Positions 9,243 to 11,799 of a stretch of DNA of 11,799 nucleotides are shown one piece after another. The stretch comes from JBEVNX01 sp040507895 (GTDB taxonomy: Bacteria > Desulfobacterota > Binatia > JACPRU01), in NCBI GenBank assembly GCA_040507895.1, contig JBEVNX010000219.1, forward strand, positions 1 through 11,799, given 5' to 3'. The notes beneath the pieces were generated by a model. It did not search any database, was not told where the DNA came from, and saw only the letters and a list, made by a program, of their open reading frames with translations. A program made the translations under genes and the position numbers. Position 1 is the stretch's first letter; every line of letters starts with the position of its first letter.

Positions 9243-11237
9243 ATGGCCCGTAGCGTCTTGAAGATTCTCGTCGCCGAAGCCTCCATCACAGGTGCCGAGC
9301 ACCTGGTCCGCACGCTCATCCGGTCCGGTTTCGCCCCCGAGCCTTTCATCGCGACGGGCCGGAGCGAGTACCTAGCCTCCGTGGCTCCGTCGTTCGAGGC
9401 GATCCTCTGCACCGACTCAGTGCCGGATCTGGATCCCGTCTCGGCCCTGCGGCTGCTGAAGCAGAAGAGCCTCGACATACCGTTGATCGTCGTCGGCAAC
9501 CGGATGGGTGACGAGCAGGCCGTCGAGTGCATGCGCGAGGGCGCGGCCGACGTGCTGTTCCGGGATCGCCTCTCCCGCCTCGGCGCGGCGGTGCGCGGCG
9601 CCATCGAGCGCCGCTCGCGCCCCGCGCCGCCGCGCAGCGATCGTGAACGGCGGGCTCAAGAGCTCGCCTCGATCGTCGAGTCCGCGGGCGACGCCATCTT
9701 CTCGCTTTCGAAAGACGGAATCGTGAGGACTTGGAACCGCGGCGCCGAGCGGCTGTTCGGTCGTTCCGCCGTGCAGGTGCTCGGCCAGCCGGCGGATTTT
9801 CTACTGCGCGGCGAGAACGGAGCGGACGTTGCCTTCGCCAAGGCACGCGAGGGCACCGTCGTCGAGCACTATGAGATGCGCAAGGTCGAGGCCGGGAGCG
9901 ATCCGATGGAGCTCTCGCTCACGCAATCACCCGTCTTCGACGACTCCGGAAGCGTAGTCGGAGTCTCGATCGTGGCTCGCGACGTGACGGCGCAAAAGCG
10001 CGCGCAGCAGCAGCTCGCCCGGGCTCGTGACGAAGCGCTGCAGGCCTCCCACCTGAACGCGGCGTTCCTCGACAACGTGAGCCATGAGGTTCGCACGCCG
10101 CTCAACAGCATCCTCGGCTTCGCCGGTCTCATCGCCGAAGGCAGCGGTGCGGACGCGGAGCAGCGCCAGTTCGTCGAAGCCATCCAGCGAGCCGGCAAGC
10201 GGCTGGTCGACACTATCGACCGGGTGCTCGACGTCTCCAAGATCGAGGCTGGAACCTTCGTCACCCGACCGGAATGGCTCGACGTCGCCGAGGTATTGGA
10301 AACGGTCGTCGCCGAGAGCCGTCCGACAGCCGAAGCGAAGGGCCTCGTCCTTACCTGCTCCATCGAAGCCGCAGCCACCACGACTTGGTTCGATCGATAC
10401 TGCCTCGCTCGTGCCTTGTGGAACCTCCTCGACAACGCGGTCAAGTTCACGCCGATGGGCTCGATCGCGGTCAGGCTCTTCGAGAGCTCGACGGGGCTCT
10501 TGTCGCTGGAGATCTGGGACACGGGTGTCGGCATCGACGCGGAGCTCCTGCCGAATCTATTCGAGCCCTTTTCGCGCCGATCCGTCGGCTACACTCGACC
10601 CTTCGAGGGGACCGGCCTCGGCATGGCCGCCACGCTCGACTACTTGCAGCTGAATGGTGCGGAGCTCGGCGTCGACAGCCGCAAAGGACAAGGCTCCACG
10701 TTCACGATCCGCTTCGCTCGCGCCCGAGAATCCGTCGACGCCCGCTCGCTCCCGGCGGTGGCCGCCCCCGAAGGCGGCGAGCCGACGAACGGCTCCAAGC
10801 GTACCGTGCTCTTGGTCGAGGACGACGAGCTCAGTCAGCGGTACGTCGCCACCGTTCTCAGCCGGCGCTTCGAGGTGCGCGTCGCCGCCACCGCAATCGA
10901 AGCGCGCGAGCGCCTCGCCGAGCATCCGCACGACATGGCGCTCGTGTTGCTCGATCTCTCGCTCAGCGGCTCCGAGGACGGCCTCATGCTCGCCCGTTCG
11001 CTGCGCTCCGACGCGCGCTGGGCGAGCGTGCCGATCATCGCCACGACCGCCCATGGTCTCCCCGAGGATCGTCGCAACGCCCTCCAGGCCGGGTGCACCG
11101 CCTACCTCGCCAAGCCGTTCTCGCCCGCCGAGCTTCTCGAGGCCGTGCGGGCCGTGCTGCAACCGGGCCGGCGTACGCCCGCGACGCCCGGAGTGGGCAA
11201 GCCGCAGGCCGCCGCCGCCAAGTCCGCCGACCGCTGA
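9243..11237 (+). CDS. Hybrid sensor histidine kinase: degenerate receiver, PAS, HisKA, HATPase, receiver
   Basis: A 664-residue cytoplasmic protein without signal peptide or membrane segments. An N-terminal receiver-like fold spans about 6-122 and has lost its phosphorylation residues: ILCTDSVP has T57 where Asp is usual, and R107 stands for the conserved Lys. A PAS domain follows (about 138-250: ELASIVESAGDAIFSLSKDG, then WNRGAERLFG). After a coiled linker comes HisKA with NVSHEVRTPLNSILGF and phospho-accepting H281. The ATPase domain has N box NLLDNAVKFT (394-403), G1 DTGVGID (426-432), F box FEPFSR and G2 GTGLGM (456-461). The C-terminal receiver has D527/D528, phospho-acceptor D571, T602 and K624 and looks functional. 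The protein ends in an Ala/Pro-rich tail. It should autophosphorylate on H281 and pass the phosphate to D571. The signal is unknown and no partner regulator gene is adjacent. The ATG at 9243 has only a weak GAGAAG before it. Its stop is 19 bases from the convergent tadA stop. Confidence 0.93.
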   Translation: MARSVLKILVAEASITGAEHLVRTLIRSGFAPEPFIATGRSEYLASVAPSFEAILCTDSVPDLDPVSALRLLKQKSLDIPLIVVGNRMGDEQAVECMREGAADVLFRDRLSRLGAAVRGAIERRSRPAPPRSDRERRAQELASIVESAGDAIFSLSKDGIVRTWNRGAERLFGRSAVQVLGQPADFLLRGENGADVAFAKAREGTVVEHYEMRKVEAGSDPMELSLTQSPVFDDSGSVVGVSIVARDVTAQKRAQQQLARARDEALQASHLNAAFLDNVSHEVRTPLNSILGFAGLIAEGSGADAEQRQFVEAIQRAGKRLVDTIDRVLDVSKIEAGTFVTRPEWLDVAEVLETVVAESRPTAEAKGLVLTCSIEAAATTTWFDRYCLARALWNLLDNAVKFTPMGSIAVRLFESSTGLLSLEIWDTGVGIDAELLPNLFEPFSRRSVGYTRPFEGTGLGMAATLDYLQLNGAELGVDSRKGQGSTFTIRFARARESVDARSLPAVAAPEGGEPTNGSKRTVLLVEDDELSQRYVATVLSRRFEVRVAATAIEARERLAEHPHDMALVLLDLSLSGSEDGLMLARSLRSDARWASVPIIATTAHGLPEDRRNALQAGCTAYLAKPFSPAELLEAVRAVLQPGRRTPATPGVGKPQAAAAKSADR

Positions 11238-11256
11238 TCGGCGACGCCCCGGCGCA

Positions 11257-11751
11257 TCAAGCTCCCGGTCGTGAGCCGGTCGCGCGCCGCGCTCGGAAGA
11301 ACGCTTGGAGGAGCCCCCGGGACTCCTCGGCCAGCACGCCTTCGCGAAACGGGAAGCGGTGGTTGAGCCGCCGATCCGAGGCGAGCGCGTAAAGCGAGAC
11401 CAGGGCGCCCGCCTTGGGGTCGCGACACCCGAACGTGAGCATCGCGATTCGCGCCTGGACCATGGCTCCGGCGCACATCGCGCACGGCTCGAGCGTCACG
11501 TAGATCTCCGCCTGCGTGATGCGCGTCAGCCCAAGACGCCGTGCCGCGCGCCGCAGCGCCACAACCTCGGCGTGCGCCGTCGGATCCTTCGCCCGGATCG
11601 TTTCGTTGTGGGCTCGAGCGACGAGCGCGCCGCCGACCACGACCACCGCCCCGACCGGCACCTCCCCGAGTCGCTCCGAGCGGCGCGCCTCGGCCAGAGC
11701 CTGCCTCATCCAGAGCTCGGCGCTCGACGTCGTCTGCTCGGATCGATTCAC
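11257..11751 (-). CDS. tadA: tRNA-specific adenosine deaminase TadA
   Basis: TadA converts the wobble adenosine of tRNA-Arg(ACG) to inosine. The cytidine-deaminase-type zinc site is complete: TAHAEVVAL supplies H60 and the proton-shuttle E62, and TLEPCAMCAGAM supplies C90 and C93. EVPVGAVVV (30-38), HNETIRAKDPTAHAE (48-62) and the C-terminal FFRARR also match the family. I chose the GTG at 11751, giving 164 residues with WMRQAL about a dozen residues in, as in the 167-residue E. coli protein. The frame stays open to a TTG at 11787, which would add 12 unconserved residues, and an ATG at 11709 would cut into the first helix. No strong ribosome binding site favours any of them. It lies on the same strand as the tRNA-Ser/ffs/dnaX stretch and converges with the kinase. 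Confidence 0.95.
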   Translation of the reverse strand: MNRSEQTTSSAELWMRQALAEARRSERLGEVPVGAVVVVGGALVARAHNETIRAKDPTAHAEVVALRRAARRLGLTRITQAEIYVTLEPCAMCAGAMVQARIAMLTFGCRDPKAGALVSLYALASDRRLNHRFPFREGVLAEESRGLLQAFFRARRATGSRPGA

Positions 11752-11799
11752 GCCGCATCCGCTATCGCCGGCGGCGCGACACCGCAAGCGACGCCGGCC

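Noticed and set aside
9214..9261. A 15-codon leader-like frame overlapping the kinase start
   Set aside because: The GGA before its ATG has no usable spacing, and there is no codon repeat or hairpin suggesting an attenuator.
11752..11787. TadA starting at the TTG at 11787
   Set aside because: The extra 12 residues (Cys/Gly/Arg-rich) match nothing in the family, and the GTG at 11751 gives the usual length.

Overview
The window is about 65% GC and tightly packed with housekeeping genes of a bacterium. It shows an ImuB/DnaE2 mutagenesis pair, a dnaX-ybaB-recR cluster, two tRNA-Ser genes without encoded CCA, a short (4.5S-type) SRP RNA and a PAS hybrid histidine kinase. This fits a high-GC Gram-negative lineage such as Myxococcota or another former deltaproteobacterial group, Acidobacteriota or a related phylum. 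No marker settles the phylum, so that placement is inference.

Layout. Positions 2-223 (+) hold the C-terminal end of imuB, whose stop overlaps the start of dnaE2 (216-3362, +). Together they are the clamp-bound translesion polymerase module. Convergent to them is a minus-strand stretch that reads, in transcription order: tRNA-Ser(CGA) (8449-8364), tRNA-Ser(GGA) (8268-8183), SRP RNA ffs (about 8131-8024), dnaX (8002-6308), ybaB/ebfC (6288-5971), recR (5957-5358) and an ABC-F ATPase (5306-3405). Gaps within the protein-coding part are 19, 13 and 51 bases, so this looks like one transcription unit or a few overlapping ones. From 8450 to 9242 there is no intact gene, only two out-of-frame protein-like fragments, small inverted repeats and a candidate sigma70-type promoter. 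That promoter would serve a 664-residue cytoplasmic hybrid sensor kinase (9243-11237, +). Convergent with the kinase, 19 bases on, is tadA (11257-11751, -), the tRNA adenosine deaminase.

How the genes fit together. DnaX (clamp loader tau), YbaB and RecR are replication and recombinational-repair partners. ImuB and DnaE2 use the clamp that DnaX loads. TadA, the two tRNA-Ser genes, the SRP RNA and the ABC-F protein belong to translation and protein targeting. In Bacillus subtilis the order tadA - SRP RNA - dnaX - ybaB homologue - recR is known. Here tadA still lies on the same strand at the upstream end, but an oppositely oriented histidine kinase and a decayed 0.8 kb stretch sit between it and the rest. 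That interruption is the most informative oddity of the window. I found no clear new biological system. The remaining findings are local: an odd T-loop base in one tRNA, a degenerate receiver domain, an SRP RNA stem abutting the dnaX start, and a palindrome over a -10 box.
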